Origin: Bacteroidales bacterium | GTDB lineage: Bacteria > Bacteroidota > Bacteroidia > Bacteroidales > UBA932 | Direction of reading: 5' to 3' | Length of the DNA: 64,000 nt | Assembly: GCA_017550655.1 (NCBI GenBank) | Contig: JAFZOK010000018.1 | Location: 186,001-250,000, forward strand | Shown here: positions 49,261-59,076 of the stretch, piece after piece | Position numbering within the stretch: the stretch's first letter is position 1 | How the letters are laid out: each line of letters begins with the position of its first letter | Position numbers and translations under genes: made by a program | The notes under the pieces: generated by a model | Seen by the model: only the letters and a program-made list of their open reading frames with translations | Databases searched by the model: none | What the model was told of the DNA's origin: nothing

Positions 49261-51871
49261 CAAGTGCTTTCAGCTTTTCGAGAGCATCGCTTTCCTTCTT
49301 CCTTTCCAGATCCACGACAGCCTTAGGAGCGCTTGAAACAAACCTCTCGTTGGAGAGTTTCTTCCTTACTCCCGTGAGGAATCCCTCATAGCGTTTGATT
49401 TCAGCCTCGATCTTGGCCTTTTCAGCTTCCACATCTACCTGGACAGGAACAAAGAACTCGGTTGTTCCAACCATAAAGTTTACACCGGTCTGGTTGGTGT
49501 CGAAGCTTTCGGTCTCCTCTATCCTGGACACATTAGCAAGTTTTGAAACCAATGCTCCTGTTTCGGCAATCGGCTTCTTTACAAAGAGTTCCACAGCCTG
49601 CTTAGGAGAAATCTGCTTGCTTTGGCGGATGTTCCTTATGTTGATGATGCAGCCTCTTGCAATCTCGAAGTCAGCGATGGCCTTCTCGTTGACATCACCT
49701 GCCTTAGGCATCATCTGCCTCATGATGGTTTCCCCATCTTTTCTAGGAGACAGATTCTGCCACAGTTCCTCGGTGATGAACGGCATAAACGGATGCAGAA
49801 GCTTCAGGAGGCTGTCGAAGAACTGTACGCTCTTGTCGAATACGGTCTTTGAAATCTTCTCTCCGAATGCCGGCTTCACTGCCTCAAGGTACCAGGCGCA
49901 GAACTCATCCCAGAAAAGTTTGTAGATGGTCATTGTGGCATCGCTGATCCTGAACTTGGAGAAGTGGTCGTCTATTGTTGCAATGCTCTTGTTCAGAAGG
50001 CTTTCGAACCATTCTACTGCCTTTGCTTCGGCCTGTGAAGGAGTGGCGCTTGGATCAACTTCCCAACCCTGGATAAGGCGGAAGGCGTTCCATATCTTGT
50101 TGCAGAAGTTACGTCCCTGCTCAACCTGGCTTTCGTCAAAGAAGATGTCGTTTCCAGCACTTGAGCAAAGCAGCATTCCCACTCTTACTGCATCCGCTCC
50201 GTACTGCTTGATAAGAACGAGAGGGTCCGGCGAGTTGCCGAGAGTCTTGCTCATCTTTCTTCCGAGCTTGTCGCGGACTATACCTGTGAGATATACGTTG
50301 CTGAACGGTTCCTTGCCCTCGAATTCGTCTGCCGCCATTATCATTCTGGCAACCCAGAAGAAGAGGATATCAGGAGCGGTAATAAGGTCATTTGTAGGGA
50401 AATAATATGCAAGCTCCCTGTTTGGCTGCCTGTCAGGGAAGCCTGGTTTCTCAGGGTCGAATACTGAGATAGGCCACAGCCATGATGAGAACCAGGTGTC
50501 CAGAACATCTTCGTCCTGGCGCAGATCCTCAATCTTCAGATCCGGATTCTTGGCGGCAGCCTGAGCGAATGCTTCTTCCTTGGTAGCTGCCACAAAGCAG
50601 TCTCCGTCAGGAGTATAGTAAGCCGGAATCTGCTGGCCCCACCACAGCTGGCGTGAAATGCACCAGTCTCTAACGGTTTCCATCCAGTGGCGGTAAGTGT
50701 TGGTGAAGCGGTCCGGAATCAGCCTTACTTTTCCGTCCTCCACGCTCTTGAGGGCCTTGGCGGCAAGGTCTTCCATCTTCAGGAACCACTGCAGTGATAG
50801 CTTAGGCTCAATAACGGCGTCTGTCCTTTCGGAATGGCCTACAGGAGAATTGTAATCCTCGGTCTTCTCCAGATTTCCGGCATCTTCCAGCATCTTCACG
50901 ATGTTCTTCCTTGCCTGGAACCTTTCCTGCCCGACCAGGATCTGGGCCTTCTCGTTCAGGCATCCGTCATCGTCGATGATATCCAGAACCGGCAGCTTGT
51001 GCCTCAGGCCTATTTCATAGTCGTTGATATCGTGAGCCGGGGTAACCTTGAGGCATCCGGTTCCGAAATCCATAGTCACGTAATCATCCTCGATGATTGG
51101 AATCTCCTTGTTAATCAGAGGGATGAGAATCTTCTTGCCCCTGAGCCAGTGATACCTCTCGTCGTTTGGATTGATGCAGACAGCGGCGTCTGCCATTATG
51201 GTTTCAGGACGTGTGGTGGCAATAACAATGTACTTGTCAGTTGCCTTTCCGCCTTCGCTGATGAAATATCTCAGATAATAGAGCTTGCTCTTGGTATCCT
51301 TGTGGATAACCTCCTCGTCGCTGACGGCAGTTTTTCCGACAGGATCCCAGTTGACCATTCTCACTCCTCTGTAAATCAACCCCTTGTTGTAGAAATACAC
51401 GAAGGTGTTGATTACGGCCTTGCTCAGGGCTGGCTCCATAGTGAAACGGGTGCGGTCCCAGTCGCAGGATGCTCCCAGCTTGCGGAGCTGCTTGAGGATT
51501 ATTCCTCCGTGCTCTTCCTTCCACTTCCAGGCTTCTTCCAGAAACTGCTCCCTGGTAAGGGAAGACTTCTCGATGCCCTTTTCCTTCAGGCGGGCCACAA
51601 CCTTGGCCTCGGTGGCAATGGAAGCGTGGTCAGTACCCGGTACCCAGCAGGCGTTCTTGCCCAGCATGCGGGCGCGGCGGATCAGAACGTCCTGGATGGT
51701 GTTGTTCATCATATGTCCCATGTGCAGGACACCGGTCACGTTTGGCGGCGGAATAACTATGGAATAAGGCTCCCTTTCATCGGGCTCCGAGTGAAATATC
51801 TTGTGTTCTAACCAATAGGAATACCATTTGTCTTCCGTTAGGGAAGGGTCGTACTTTGCAGGAATGTCCAT
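49235..51871 (-). CDS. valS: Valyl-tRNA synthetase
   Basis: 878 residues, normal for the family. Class Ia synthetase: HIGH motif as 'HMGH' at residues 50-53, an editing CP1 domain (about 150-350, 'IATTRPETIMADAA'), the second signature 'KMSKTLGNSPDPL' (about 540-552), the anticodon-binding domain, and a C-terminal coiled coil ending in a Lys/Glu/Leu-rich arm. 'DWCISRQLWWGQQIPAYY' identifies ValS over IleS. It opens a minus-strand run with the Ca2+-ATPase and the thioesterase. Confidence 0.97.
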   Translation of the reverse strand: MDIPAKYDPSLTEDKWYSYWLEHKIFHSEPDEREPYSIVIPPPNVTGVLHMGHMMNNTIQDVLIRRARMLGKNACWVPGTDHASIATEAKVVARLKEKGIEKSSLTREQFLEEAWKWKEEHGGIILKQLRKLGASCDWDRTRFTMEPALSKAVINTFVYFYNKGLIYRGVRMVNWDPVGKTAVSDEEVIHKDTKSKLYYLRYFISEGGKATDKYIVIATTRPETIMADAAVCINPNDERYHWLRGKKILIPLINKEIPIIEDDYVTMDFGTGCLKVTPAHDINDYEIGLRHKLPVLDIIDDDGCLNEKAQILVGQERFQARKNIVKMLEDAGNLEKTEDYNSPVGHSERTDAVIEPKLSLQWFLKMEDLAAKALKSVEDGKVRLIPDRFTNTYRHWMETVRDWCISRQLWWGQQIPAYYTPDGDCFVAATKEEAFAQAAAKNPDLKIEDLRQDEDVLDTWFSSWLWPISVFDPEKPGFPDRQPNRELAYYFPTNDLITAPDILFFWVARMIMAADEFEGKEPFSNVYLTGIVRDKLGRKMSKTLGNSPDPLVLIKQYGADAVRVGMLLCSSAGNDIFFDESQVEQGRNFCNKIWNAFRLIQGWEVDPSATPSQAEAKAVEWFESLLNKSIATIDDHFSKFRISDATMTIYKLFWDEFCAWYLEAVKPAFGEKISKTVFDKSVQFFDSLLKLLHPFMPFITEELWQNLSPRKDGETIMRQMMPKAGDVNEKAIADFEIARGCIINIRNIRQSKQISPKQAVELFVKKPIAETGALVSKLANVSRIEETESFDTNQTGVNFMVGTTEFFVPVQVDVEAEKAKIEAEIKRYEGFLTGVRKKLSNERFVSSAPKAVVDLERKKESDALEKLKALDELLQRLK

Positions 51872-51893
51872 TTTCTCTAATTAATTAACCGCG

Positions 51894-51901
51894 CAAAGTT
51901 A
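51894..51901 (-). promoter_or_regulatory. -7 box (TAACTTTG) for valS
   Basis: CAAAGTTA on the plus strand reads TAACTTTG leftward, 22 bases before ATG 51871. The short leader leaves no room for a T-box, which fits a non-Firmicute. Confidence 0.6.
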
Positions 51902-51912
51902 ATAAAATTCAC

Positions 51913-51920
51913 TATATTTG
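51913..51920 (+). promoter_or_regulatory. -7 box (TATATTTG) for the DUF3467/etf cluster
   Basis: Exact TAnnTTTG match 30 bases before ATG 51951 and 11 bases from the divergent valS box. Confidence 0.58.
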
Positions 51921-51950
51921 CCCGATACATTTTATCAAATAATAATAGGT

Positions 51951-52256
51951 ATGGCTGATAACAAGCAGTTGGATATAGAACTGAGCAGCGAGGTGGCAAA
52001 AGGTTCCTATTGCAACCTTTCCATAATCACCCACTCGCCCAACGAGTTCGTACTGGATTTTCTGAAGATTTTGCCCGGATTCCCTAAGGCAGTCGTAACC
52101 GAAAGGATAATTATGACTCCTGAGAACGCAAAGAGGCTCCGCGATGCCTTGACTGACAATGTGGGCAAGTTCGAATCCCATTTTGGAGAAATTGTTCTCC
52201 ACAACCCGGAACCGTCTGTCCCGATTGGTTTCAACCCGTCTTCCAACAAATCGTAA
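51951..52256 (+). CDS. DUF3467 small protein
   Basis: 101 residues from ATG 51951 (the frame is open to 51918 but that part overlaps the promoter). Matches DUF3467: 'LDIELSSEVAKGSYCNLSII', 'HSPNEFVLDFLKILPG', 'AVVTERIIMTPENAKRLRDAL' and 'NVGKFESHFG'. It resembles a small dimeric alpha/beta fold. DUF3467 is common in Bacteroidota and archaea, and no function is proven. It sits 19 bases before etfB and shares a promoter with it; a link to electron transfer is only positional. Confidence 0.82.
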   Translation: MADNKQLDIELSSEVAKGSYCNLSIITHSPNEFVLDFLKILPGFPKAVVTERIIMTPENAKRLRDALTDNVGKFESHFGEIVLHNPEPSVPIGFNPSSNKS

Positions 52257-52275
52257 ATAGTTAGATTTTAATAAT

Positions 52276-53157
52276 ATGAGCAAAGAATTCACAATTGTAG
52301 TCCTTGCCAAGCAGGTTCCTGACACCAGGAATGTGGGCAAGGATGCGATGACGCCGGAAGGAACCGTGAACAGGGCCGCCCTTCCTGCCATTTTCAACCC
52401 TGAAGACATGAACGCCCTGGAGCAGGCTCTCAGGATCAAGGACAAGTTCCCGGGATCCAAGGTGCTGGTTCTGACCATGGGCCCATTCAGGGCTGCAGAA
52501 GTAATCCGCGAAGGCCTTTTCCGCGGAACTGACGGAGGAATCCTCCTTACTGACCGCCGCTTTGCGGGAGCCGACACCCTGGCCACTTCTTACGCCATTT
52601 CCCAGGCTGTCAAGAAGATCAATCCTGATATAATTGTTGCCGGAAGGCAGGCAATCGACGGTGATACCGCACAGGTAGGCCCTCAGGTTGCAGAGAAGAT
52701 GGGAATCCCTCAGGTAACTTATGCCGAGGAGATTATGGATATCAACGAGAAGAAGGTGACTATCCTCCGTCGTCTGGAAAGAGGTATCGAGGTTGTTACT
52801 TCCACTCTCCCATGCCTTGTAACCGTTCACGCTACTGCTGCTCCTTGCCGCCCTCGCAACGCCAAGATGCTGCTCAAGTACAAGTACGCAAGGACTGCAA
52901 ACGAGGAGAAGGATCCTCTGAACGAAGGCAAATACGCAATATCAACCGAGGAAAAGCCTTATCTGAGAATCACAGAATGGACCGTTGACGATGTTGGCGG
53001 AGAGGAAAGCAGCTACGGCTTCGCAGGTTCCCCTACCAAGGTAAAGAAAGTTGAGAACATTGTCTTCAAGGCCAAGGAGAGCAAGGTGCTTTCCGGCAGC
53101 GACGCAGACATCGATTCTCTTATCGGAGAACTTATGGCAAATCACGAAATTGGCTAA
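52276..53157 (+). CDS. etfB: Electron transfer flavoprotein beta subunit (FixA/EtfB)
   Basis: 293 residues, longer than mitochondrial EtfB (about 255), as for FixA types. Adenine-nucleotide alpha-hydrolase-like fold: 'IVVLAKQVPDTRNVGKDAM', 'FNPEDMNALEQALRIKD', 'IVAGRQAIDGDTAQVGPQVAEKM', 'RRLERGIEVVTSTLPCLVTV', and the C-terminal arm with 'EESSYGFAGSPTKVKKVENI'. With EtfA it carries electrons between acyl-CoA dehydrogenase and another redox partner. Whether it bifurcates (a second FAD instead of AMP) cannot be decided here. Confidence 0.93.
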   Translation: MSKEFTIVVLAKQVPDTRNVGKDAMTPEGTVNRAALPAIFNPEDMNALEQALRIKDKFPGSKVLVLTMGPFRAAEVIREGLFRGTDGGILLTDRRFAGADTLATSYAISQAVKKINPDIIVAGRQAIDGDTAQVGPQVAEKMGIPQVTYAEEIMDINEKKVTILRRLERGIEVVTSTLPCLVTVHATAAPCRPRNAKMLLKYKYARTANEEKDPLNEGKYAISTEEKPYLRITEWTVDDVGGEESSYGFAGSPTKVKKVENIVFKAKESKVLSGSDADIDSLIGELMANHEIG

Positions 53158-53176
53158 CCTTTAGAATATTACCGAT

Positions 53177-54196
53177 ATGAACAATATAATAGTTTATGCA
53201 GAAACCGATTCCGGAAAGATCTGCGATGTTTCCCTGGAACTTCTGACAAAGGCCAGGACTCTGGCCGAAAGGCTTGGCGTGGACGTTGAGGCCCTGCTTA
53301 TCGGCAGCAACGTGGAAAGGCTTGCTCCTCAGCTGTACGAGTATGGAGCAAAGGTTGTTCACCTGGCAGATGATCCTTGCCTGGAGTTCTTCCGCACGCT
53401 TCCTTACGCGGCAATCACCCTGAGGGTATTTAACACCGAGAAACCGCAGATTGCACTCTTTGGAGCAACTACCGTTGGTAGAGACCTTGCACCAAGAGTT
53501 TCCAGTGCCCTGAAGAGCGGACTTACCGCAGACTGCACCAGCCTGGAAATCGGAGACCACGACGACGTGAAGACCGGCAAGCACTACACCGATCTGCTTT
53601 ATCAGATCCGTCCGGCATTCGGCGGAAACATCATCGCCACCATCGTAAATCCTGAGCATCGTCCTCAGATGGCAACAGTACGCGAGGGCGTTATGAAGAA
53701 GGAGCCTCTGGCAACTCCTGTTGCCGGAACAATCAAGAGGGTGGATGTTGCTACAGTTCTGGTTGACAGCGACTTTGCCGTAGAAATCATCAAGCGCGAA
53801 ATCGAGGAAAGGAAGATAGACATCAAGGGTGCCCAGATAATCGTCGATGGCGGTTACGGAGTTGGCAGCAAGGAGAATTTCTCCCTGATCTTCGACCTTG
53901 CAAAGACTCTTGGAGCCCAGGTGGGAGCTTCCCGTGCGGCTGTTGACGCAGGCTTTGTGGAGAACGCAAGGCAGATAGGCCAGACAGGCGTGACCGTAAG
54001 GCCTAAGCTCATTATCTGCGTTGGAGTCAGCGGAGCCATCCAGCACACTGCCGGAATGGACCAGAGCAAGATTATCATCGCGATAAACAATGACCCTCAG
54101 GCCCCTATCCACAAGATTGCGGACTACTCCATCATCGGAGACCTTAACGAAGTTGTACCAAAGATGATCGCTTCCTACAAGAAGCAGAGCAAATAG
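53177..54196 (+). CDS. etfA: Electron transfer flavoprotein alpha subunit (FixB/EtfA)
   Basis: 339 residues. FAD-binding motif 'GVSGAIQHTAGMDQSKIIIAI' region (about 282-300) and 'VSSALKSGLTADCTSLEI', 'QIRPAFGGNIIATIVNPEHRPQMATVREG' and 'SRAAVDAGFVENARQIGQTG' are all conserved. No N-terminal ferredoxin domain. Its TAG stop overlaps an AGGAGG ribosome site for the acyl-CoA dehydrogenase 11 bases downstream, so the three genes are one operon. Confidence 0.95.
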   Translation: MNNIIVYAETDSGKICDVSLELLTKARTLAERLGVDVEALLIGSNVERLAPQLYEYGAKVVHLADDPCLEFFRTLPYAAITLRVFNTEKPQIALFGATTVGRDLAPRVSSALKSGLTADCTSLEIGDHDDVKTGKHYTDLLYQIRPAFGGNIIATIVNPEHRPQMATVREGVMKKEPLATPVAGTIKRVDVATVLVDSDFAVEIIKREIEERKIDIKGAQIIVDGGYGVGSKENFSLIFDLAKTLGAQVGASRAAVDAGFVENARQIGQTGVTVRPKLIICVGVSGAIQHTAGMDQSKIIIAINNDPQAPIHKIADYSIIGDLNEVVPKMIASYKKQSK

Positions 54197-54200
54197 GAGG
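54195..54200 (+). promoter_or_regulatory. Strong AGGAGG ribosome binding site for acyl-CoA dehydrogenase
   Basis: AGGAGG starts inside the etfA stop codon and lies 7 bases before ATG 54208. Consensus Shine-Dalgarno sites are rare in this window, which suggests strong translation of this gene. Confidence 0.65.
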
Positions 54201-54207
54201 ACAGAAA

Positions 54208-55989
54208 ATGGCAAATTTTTACAAAGATAACCAAGACCTCAAGTTCCAGCTTTCCAACCCTTTGATGGAGAGAATCGTTGAACTTAAAGAGAATAACTAC
54301 GCCGATTACGGCAAATACGACTATGCACCAAAAGACCTGAAGGACGCTATTGATTCCTACGACAAGGTTATGGATATCGTGGGCCAGATCTGCGGAGACA
54401 TCATTGCCCCGAACGCCGAGCAGGTGGACATTGACGGTCCTGTATGCAAGGACGGCAGGGTTACCTACGCAGAGGGAACGAAGAAGAACCAGGAGGCTCT
54501 TACCAAGGCCGGCGTTTACGGAATCGCCTTGCCAAGGAAGTATGACGGTCTTAACTTCTCCATGGTTCCTTACGTTATGGCTGCAGAGCTTGTCGGAAGA
54601 GCCGATGCCGGCTATGCCAACATCTGGGGACTCCAGGACTGCGCAGAAACCATCGCAGAGTTTGCAAGCGAGGAAATCAAGGCCGAGTTTCTCCCGAGGA
54701 TCAACAAGGGCGAAACCTGCTCCATGGACCTTACCGAGCCAGATGCCGGTTCTGACCTTCAGGCAGTTATGCTCAAGGCTACCTGGGATGAGGAAAAGCA
54801 GATGTGGATGCTTAACGGCGTCAAGCGTTTCATCACCAACGGAGACGCAGACATCAAGCTCGTGCTCGCAAGAAGCGAGGAAGGAACTTCTGACGCAAGA
54901 GGTCTTTCCTACTTTGTTCACGACAAGAAATGGGGCGGCGTTACCGTAAGAAGAATCGAGAACAAGCTCGGTATCCACGGTTCCCCTACCTGCGAGCTCG
55001 TGTTCCGCAACGCTCCTGCCAAGATTGTGGGAGACCGCAAGATGGGTCTTATCAAGTATGTGATGAGCCTTATGAACGGTGCCCGTCTGGGTGTCGGCGC
55101 ACAGAGCGTCGGTATCAGCGAGGCTGCTTATCGCGAGGCTCTCAAATATGCCAACGAGAGAGAGCAGTTCGGAAAGAAGATTATCGAGTTCCCTGCTGTC
55201 TATGAGATGCTTGCAGTGATGAAGGCAAAGCTCCAGGCAAGCCGTGCAATCCTCTACGAGACTTCCCGCTGCGTGGATGTTTACAAGGCTCTCAACGCCC
55301 TTGTAACTCCTGAGAGGAAGCTTACTCCGGAGGAAAGGAAGGAGAACAAGAAATACTCCCGCTACGCGGATATGCTTACCCCGCTCCTGAAGATGACTTC
55401 ATCCGAGTTCTGCAACCAGAACGCTTACGATGCCATCCAGGTTCACGGAGGCAGCGGCTTCATGAAGGAATACCCTGTTGAAAGACTCTATCGCGATGCC
55501 AGAATTACCACCATCTACGAGGGAACATCTCAGCTACAGACAGTTGCCGCCATCCGCTATGTGACTAACGGCTCATATCTGGAAATGATCCGCAACGAGT
55601 ACGAGACTGTTGAAATCAAGGTCAGCGATGCAGTTGCAGCCGCCTGCCCTGATGCCCAGGCAAGGCTTGAAAAAGTCAAGGCCCGTCTGCTAAAGATGAC
55701 CGAGCAGTATGAGAAGACTGTTGCTCTGATGGAAGGCAAACCTGTAGATTACATTGATTTCCAGGCCCGCAAGATGTGCGAGATGGCAGCCTTCATCATC
55801 GAGAGCTACCTGCTTTTGATAGATTCCCTCAGGTGCGAGCGTTTCATCGATTCCGCCGAGGTATTCTCAGAGAGAGCCCAGGCCTGGAACAACGAGCGCC
55901 ACTCTTACATCTATAACTGCGATAGCGAGAGCATCCTTCCTCTTTGCCAGAATGTGAAGGGCGATCTCGACTCCGTATATCAGGACTAG
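54208..55989 (+). CDS. Acyl-CoA dehydrogenase
   Basis: 593 residues, longer than the usual 380. Core domains: 'GVYGIALPRKYDGLNFSMV', 'CSMDLTEPDAGSDLQAV' (FAD/substrate loop), 'WMLNGVKRFITNGDADI' and 'RLGVGAQSVGISEAAYREAL'. The catalytic base is Glu438 in 'TTIYEGTSQLQ'. A C-terminal extension of about 130 residues resembles the extra domain of long acyl-CoA dehydrogenases. It oxidises an acyl-CoA to enoyl-CoA (or runs in reverse) and hands electrons to the co-encoded Etf. Chain length is not known. Confidence 0.94.
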   Translation: MANFYKDNQDLKFQLSNPLMERIVELKENNYADYGKYDYAPKDLKDAIDSYDKVMDIVGQICGDIIAPNAEQVDIDGPVCKDGRVTYAEGTKKNQEALTKAGVYGIALPRKYDGLNFSMVPYVMAAELVGRADAGYANIWGLQDCAETIAEFASEEIKAEFLPRINKGETCSMDLTEPDAGSDLQAVMLKATWDEEKQMWMLNGVKRFITNGDADIKLVLARSEEGTSDARGLSYFVHDKKWGGVTVRRIENKLGIHGSPTCELVFRNAPAKIVGDRKMGLIKYVMSLMNGARLGVGAQSVGISEAAYREALKYANEREQFGKKIIEFPAVYEMLAVMKAKLQASRAILYETSRCVDVYKALNALVTPERKLTPEERKENKKYSRYADMLTPLLKMTSSEFCNQNAYDAIQVHGGSGFMKEYPVERLYRDARITTIYEGTSQLQTVAAIRYVTNGSYLEMIRNEYETVEIKVSDAVAAACPDAQARLEKVKARLLKMTEQYEKTVALMEGKPVDYIDFQARKMCEMAAFIIESYLLLIDSLRCERFIDSAEVFSERAQAWNNERHSYIYNCDSESILPLCQNVKGDLDSVYQD

Positions 55990-55994
55990 CAATT

Positions 55995-56570
55995 ATGACT
56001 AACTATAAGGTCAAGCTCAAGAATATCAAGGCATTTGCCTTTGACGTGGATGGCGTCTTCACGGACGGCAGCATTATCTGCATGCCTGAAACCGGAGACT
56101 TGGTCCGCACTTTCAACGCCAAGGACGGCCTGGGTATGAGGCTTGCCTATATGAGCGGTTTCACTCTGGCCATCATTACCGGCGGCCAGAGCGATTCCAT
56201 TCTCAAGCGTTTCTATCCTGTTCTGGCTCACGAGGTTATCCAGAACGTTCAGGACAAGGCTCCGGCTTTCCTGGATTTCTGCAAGCGCCACAACTTCGAC
56301 CCAAGCGAAGTGGCATATGTCGGAGACGACCTTCCGGATATCCCGGTCCTGAAAATCTGCGGCCTTTCCGTCTGCCCATCCGACGCTGTGGCTGAAGTAA
56401 AGTCCGTCTGTGACTTTGTTTCCCAGTTCCCCGGAGGAAGAGGCTGTGTAAGAGACCTCATCGAGCAGGTTATGAAAGCCCAGGGCAAGTGGACTCTGGA
56501 CGCTTCAGCCTATCAGGCCTGGAGGCATGCCATTGAAGCTGAATACAATAAGATTTACAAGAAGAAATAG
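55995..56570 (+). CDS. kdsC: 3-deoxy-D-manno-octulosonate 8-phosphate phosphatase
   Basis: 191 residues from ATG 55995, 5 bases after the acyl-CoA dehydrogenase stop. HAD-superfamily C0 member: nucleophile Asp17 and Asp19 in 'FAFDVDGVFTDGSI', 'FNAKDGLGMRLAYMSGF', 'IITGGQSDS' and 'YVGDDLPDIPVLK'. It removes phosphate from Kdo8P to give Kdo for lipopolysaccharide. C-terminal tail of about 30 residues longer than E. coli KdsC. The preceding step, KdsA, is at 35160. Confidence 0.92.
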   Translation: MTNYKVKLKNIKAFAFDVDGVFTDGSIICMPETGDLVRTFNAKDGLGMRLAYMSGFTLAIITGGQSDSILKRFYPVLAHEVIQNVQDKAPAFLDFCKRHNFDPSEVAYVGDDLPDIPVLKICGLSVCPSDAVAEVKSVCDFVSQFPGGRGCVRDLIEQVMKAQGKWTLDASAYQAWRHAIEAEYNKIYKKK

Positions 56571-56572
56571 CA

Positions 56573-57166
56573 ATGCAGTCTCCCCTTTCAAAGCATCTTG
56601 AAGGAAGAAGATTGATCCTGGCATCCGGTTCCCCGAGAAGACGTGAGCTTCTTGGGGAACTTGGCTTGGAGTTCACCCTTGGCCAGGTCAGCGATTATGA
56701 CGAGTCCTACCCATCCACAATAGAAGTCTCGGAAATCCCCGCCTACATCGCTGAGCAAAAGTCAAAGCATTACACCCAAAAACTGAAAAAGGAAGACATC
56801 CTCATTACTTCCGATACCATCGTAACTATAGACGGAGAGATTCTCGGCAAGCCGAAGGACAAGGCTGATGCTATAAAAATGCTCAAGGAACTTTCCGGCA
56901 GAACCCACCAGGTATATACTGGCCTTTGCCTTAGAAGCAAAGACAAAACCATCACTCTTTCAGACGGTTGCGATGTTACTTTCGATATCCTCAGCGATGA
57001 GGACATTGAATATTACATTGAGGAATTCAAGCCATTTGACAAGGCAGGAGCCTACGGCATCCAGGAATGGATTGGCCTTGCCTGCATCAAGGAAATTAAA
57101 GGCAGCGTCTATACTGTCATCGGCCTGCCCGTCCAGAAACTCTACAAAGCTCTCCTCACCTTCTAA
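56573..57166 (+). CDS. maf: Maf-family nucleotide pyrophosphatase
   Basis: 197 residues. Maf signature: '[20 protein letters not shown]' (about 13-32), '[23 protein letters not shown]', '[17 protein letters not shown]' and '[17 protein letters not shown]'. It hydrolyses dTTP, UTP or modified nucleotides to monophosphates; this motif set fits the dTTP/UTP subgroup. It starts 2 bases after kdsC and overlaps recQ tail to tail by 4 bases. Confidence 0.93.
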   Translation: MQSPLSKHLEGRRLILASGSPRRRELLGELGLEFTLGQVSDYDESYPSTIEVSEIPAYIAEQKSKHYTQKLKKEDILITSDTIVTIDGEILGKPKDKADAIKMLKELSGRTHQVYTGLCLRSKDKTITLSDGCDVTFDILSDEDIEYYIEEFKPFDKAGAYGIQEWIGLACIKEIKGSVYTVIGLPVQKLYKALLTF

Positions 57167-59076
57167 TTGAGGTAGAAGCCGTTGTCGCCGGCGGTGATGA
57201 TTCCCCTGTCAGCCATATCGCGGAGAACCGTTATGTATCTTTCCTGCAGTGCAGGAGGAACTGCTTTCTTGAATGAGAGGAAACTCATTCTCTTATCTTT
57301 GGATTGATCTAGGAGAGAAATGATTTCCTCTTCTATCTTTCTGTCAGACAGTTTCTTGCGTGAAAGGCAGATGTCACATACTCCGCAGTCTCTGTTTACT
57401 GGCTGGGAGAAGTACTCTATCATATAGCGGCTGCGGCATTTTGATTTCTGGGTGGCATAGCCTATCATCGCCTCGATTCTCTTTTCCATCTGCTCTTTTC
57501 TTTGTGCGTAGCGCTTTGGACTGATGTAGAGATTGTTCTCGGTAAACCTCTCGCATTTGAAGATCATCATCGGAGTCCTGATCTGAGGAATGTAGCGGAT
57601 GACTTTCTGGCGTGAAAGGGTCTGGAGCTTTTCCCGTACGTTTTGAGGAGTATCCATCGTGATTCTTGCGATGTATTCCTCGTCTATCCTTACCATCTGG
57701 GAGAAAAGGCCGGTGTAGGTTCTCATAAGGCTCTTTACAAACTCGTCCATTACGCTGCTTCCCATCTGGATACTGTAGAGTTCGTCTCTTGCAACAAGGA
57801 ACATAATCCTGGAAGGGTTGTCAATCTCGTCGGTGAGCTCCCAATAGCCTTCCTGCTCGAGGTATTTTATTGCATAATAGGCGCTTACGGCGTTAAGGCT
57901 GTAGGCCCTGGCAAACTCCATCAGGTTGAATTTTCTTATGGTGTTCTCACCGTCTCCGTAAGCAATCTGAAGATGGTTGAAAACATACTGATAGACCTTG
58001 GCCATATATTCTGTGGAAGGGAAATTGACAGAAACCAACTGACGTGTTTTCTTGATGTCCGAGCCGTCAAAAAGAAGGACTGCCCAGGCAGGTTTACCGT
58101 CTCTACCCGCCCTGCCGGCTTCCTGGAAATAGGCTTCCAGAGAATCTGGCATATCTGCATGGACTACAATCCTTACGTCTGCCTTGTCTATGCCCATTCC
58201 AAAGGCGTTGGTGGACACGATGATTTTTGTCTTGCCTTTTTTCCAGTCTTCCTGTCTTATGTTCCTTTCTTCTTTGCCGAGGCCGGCGTGGTAGAAATCT
58301 GCTGATATGCCTGATTCCTTAAGGAATGCGGCTATCTCTGCGCAGCGTTTCCTTTCCCTGCAATAGACTATTCCCGAGCCGTCTCCCAAAGACTTGTTGA
58401 ACGTTGAGCAGATTGCCAGAAGGGAGCCAAGCTTGTCTTCCCCCTCCTTTACGATGTATGCAATGTTCTTCCTGGAAAAGTCTGTAGCAACAACGTTTTT
58501 CTCCCTGAAGCCCAGCTTGTCCATTATGTCTTCGGAAACCTCCTTCGTGGCAGTGGCGGTTAGGGCTATGACCGGGATGTTTTTTCCGATGATTTCCCTG
58601 ACCTTGATGATTTCCAGATAGGAAGGACGGAAGTCATATCCCCACTGGGAGATGCAATGCGCCTCATCCACAACAAGATAGGATATTTTCATCTCGGCGG
58701 CTCTGGACTTGAAATCATGGGTGGAAAGCCTTTCTGGAGAAACATACAGGAACTTGTAGTTGCCGTAAACGGCGTTGTCCAGAGTGATGCCGATGGCTCT
58801 TGGAGTCATTCCCGAATGGACGGCAAGAGCCCCTATCCCCTTGGCCCTGAGTGTTTCTACCTGATCCTTCATCAGGGCGATAAGAGGGCTTACAACCAGG
58901 CAGATACCTTCCTTAGCAAGGGCCGGAACCTGGAAGCAGATGCTCTTTCCGCCACCTGTAGGCATCAGGGCAAGAGTGTCCTTCCCCTCGGCGATGCTCT
59001 CTATTACCTTTTCCTGAGCGCTCCGGAAGGACTCGTATCCCCAATAATTTTTCAGTATCTCCCTGAACTTTTCCAT
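57163..59076 (-). CDS. recQ: RecQ-family ATP-dependent DNA helicase
   Basis: 637 residues. Helicase motifs: '[19 protein letters not shown]', Walker A '[15 protein letters not shown]' (about 38-52), '[20 protein letters not shown]' (DEAH; about 135-154) and '[22 protein letters not shown]'. A zinc-binding Cys cluster ('[14 protein letters not shown]', 'DCGVCDIC') follows. A C-terminal winged-helix tail is present but no full HRDC domain is recognised. It unwinds recombination and fork intermediates. It starts directly after the stop of an unknown membrane protein (TAAATG). Confidence 0.93.
   Translation of the reverse strand: MEKFREILKNYWGYESFRSAQEKVIESIAEGKDTLALMPTGGGKSICFQVPALAKEGICLVVSPLIALMKDQVETLRAKGIGALAVHSGMTPRAIGITLDNAVYGNYKFLYVSPERLSTHDFKSRAAEMKISYLVVDEAHCISQWGYDFRPSYLEIIKVREIIGKNIPVIALTATATKEVSEDIMDKLGFREKNVVATDFSRKNIAYIVKEGEDKLGSLLAICSTFNKSLGDGSGIVYCRERKRCAEIAAFLKESGISADFYHAGLGKEERNIRQEDWKKGKTKIIVSTNAFGMGIDKADVRIVVHADMPDSLEAYFQEAGRAGRDGKPAWAVLLFDGSDIKKTRQLVSVNFPSTEYMAKVYQYVFNHLQIAYGDGENTIRKFNLMEFARAYSLNAVSAYYAIKYLEQEGYWELTDEIDNPSRIMFLVARDELYSIQMGSSVMDEFVKSLMRTYTGLFSQMVRIDEEYIARITMDTPQNVREKLQTLSRQKVIRYIPQIRTPMMIFKCERFTENNLYISPKRYAQRKEQMEKRIEAMIGYATQKSKCRSRYMIEYFSQPVNRDCGVCDICLSRKKLSDRKIEEEIISLLDQSKDKRMSFLSFKKAVPPALQERYITVLRDMADRGIITAGDNGFYLN

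Noticed and set aside
53132-54214. 360-codon antisense frame over etfA
   Set aside because: It mirrors the codon bias of etfA, has no recognisable domain and no promoter; etfA is a clear family match.
52276-55989. Etf/dehydrogenase set as a new bifurcating complex
   Set aside because: The families and order are standard and bifurcation cannot be told from sequence by eye; kept only as a question in the findings.
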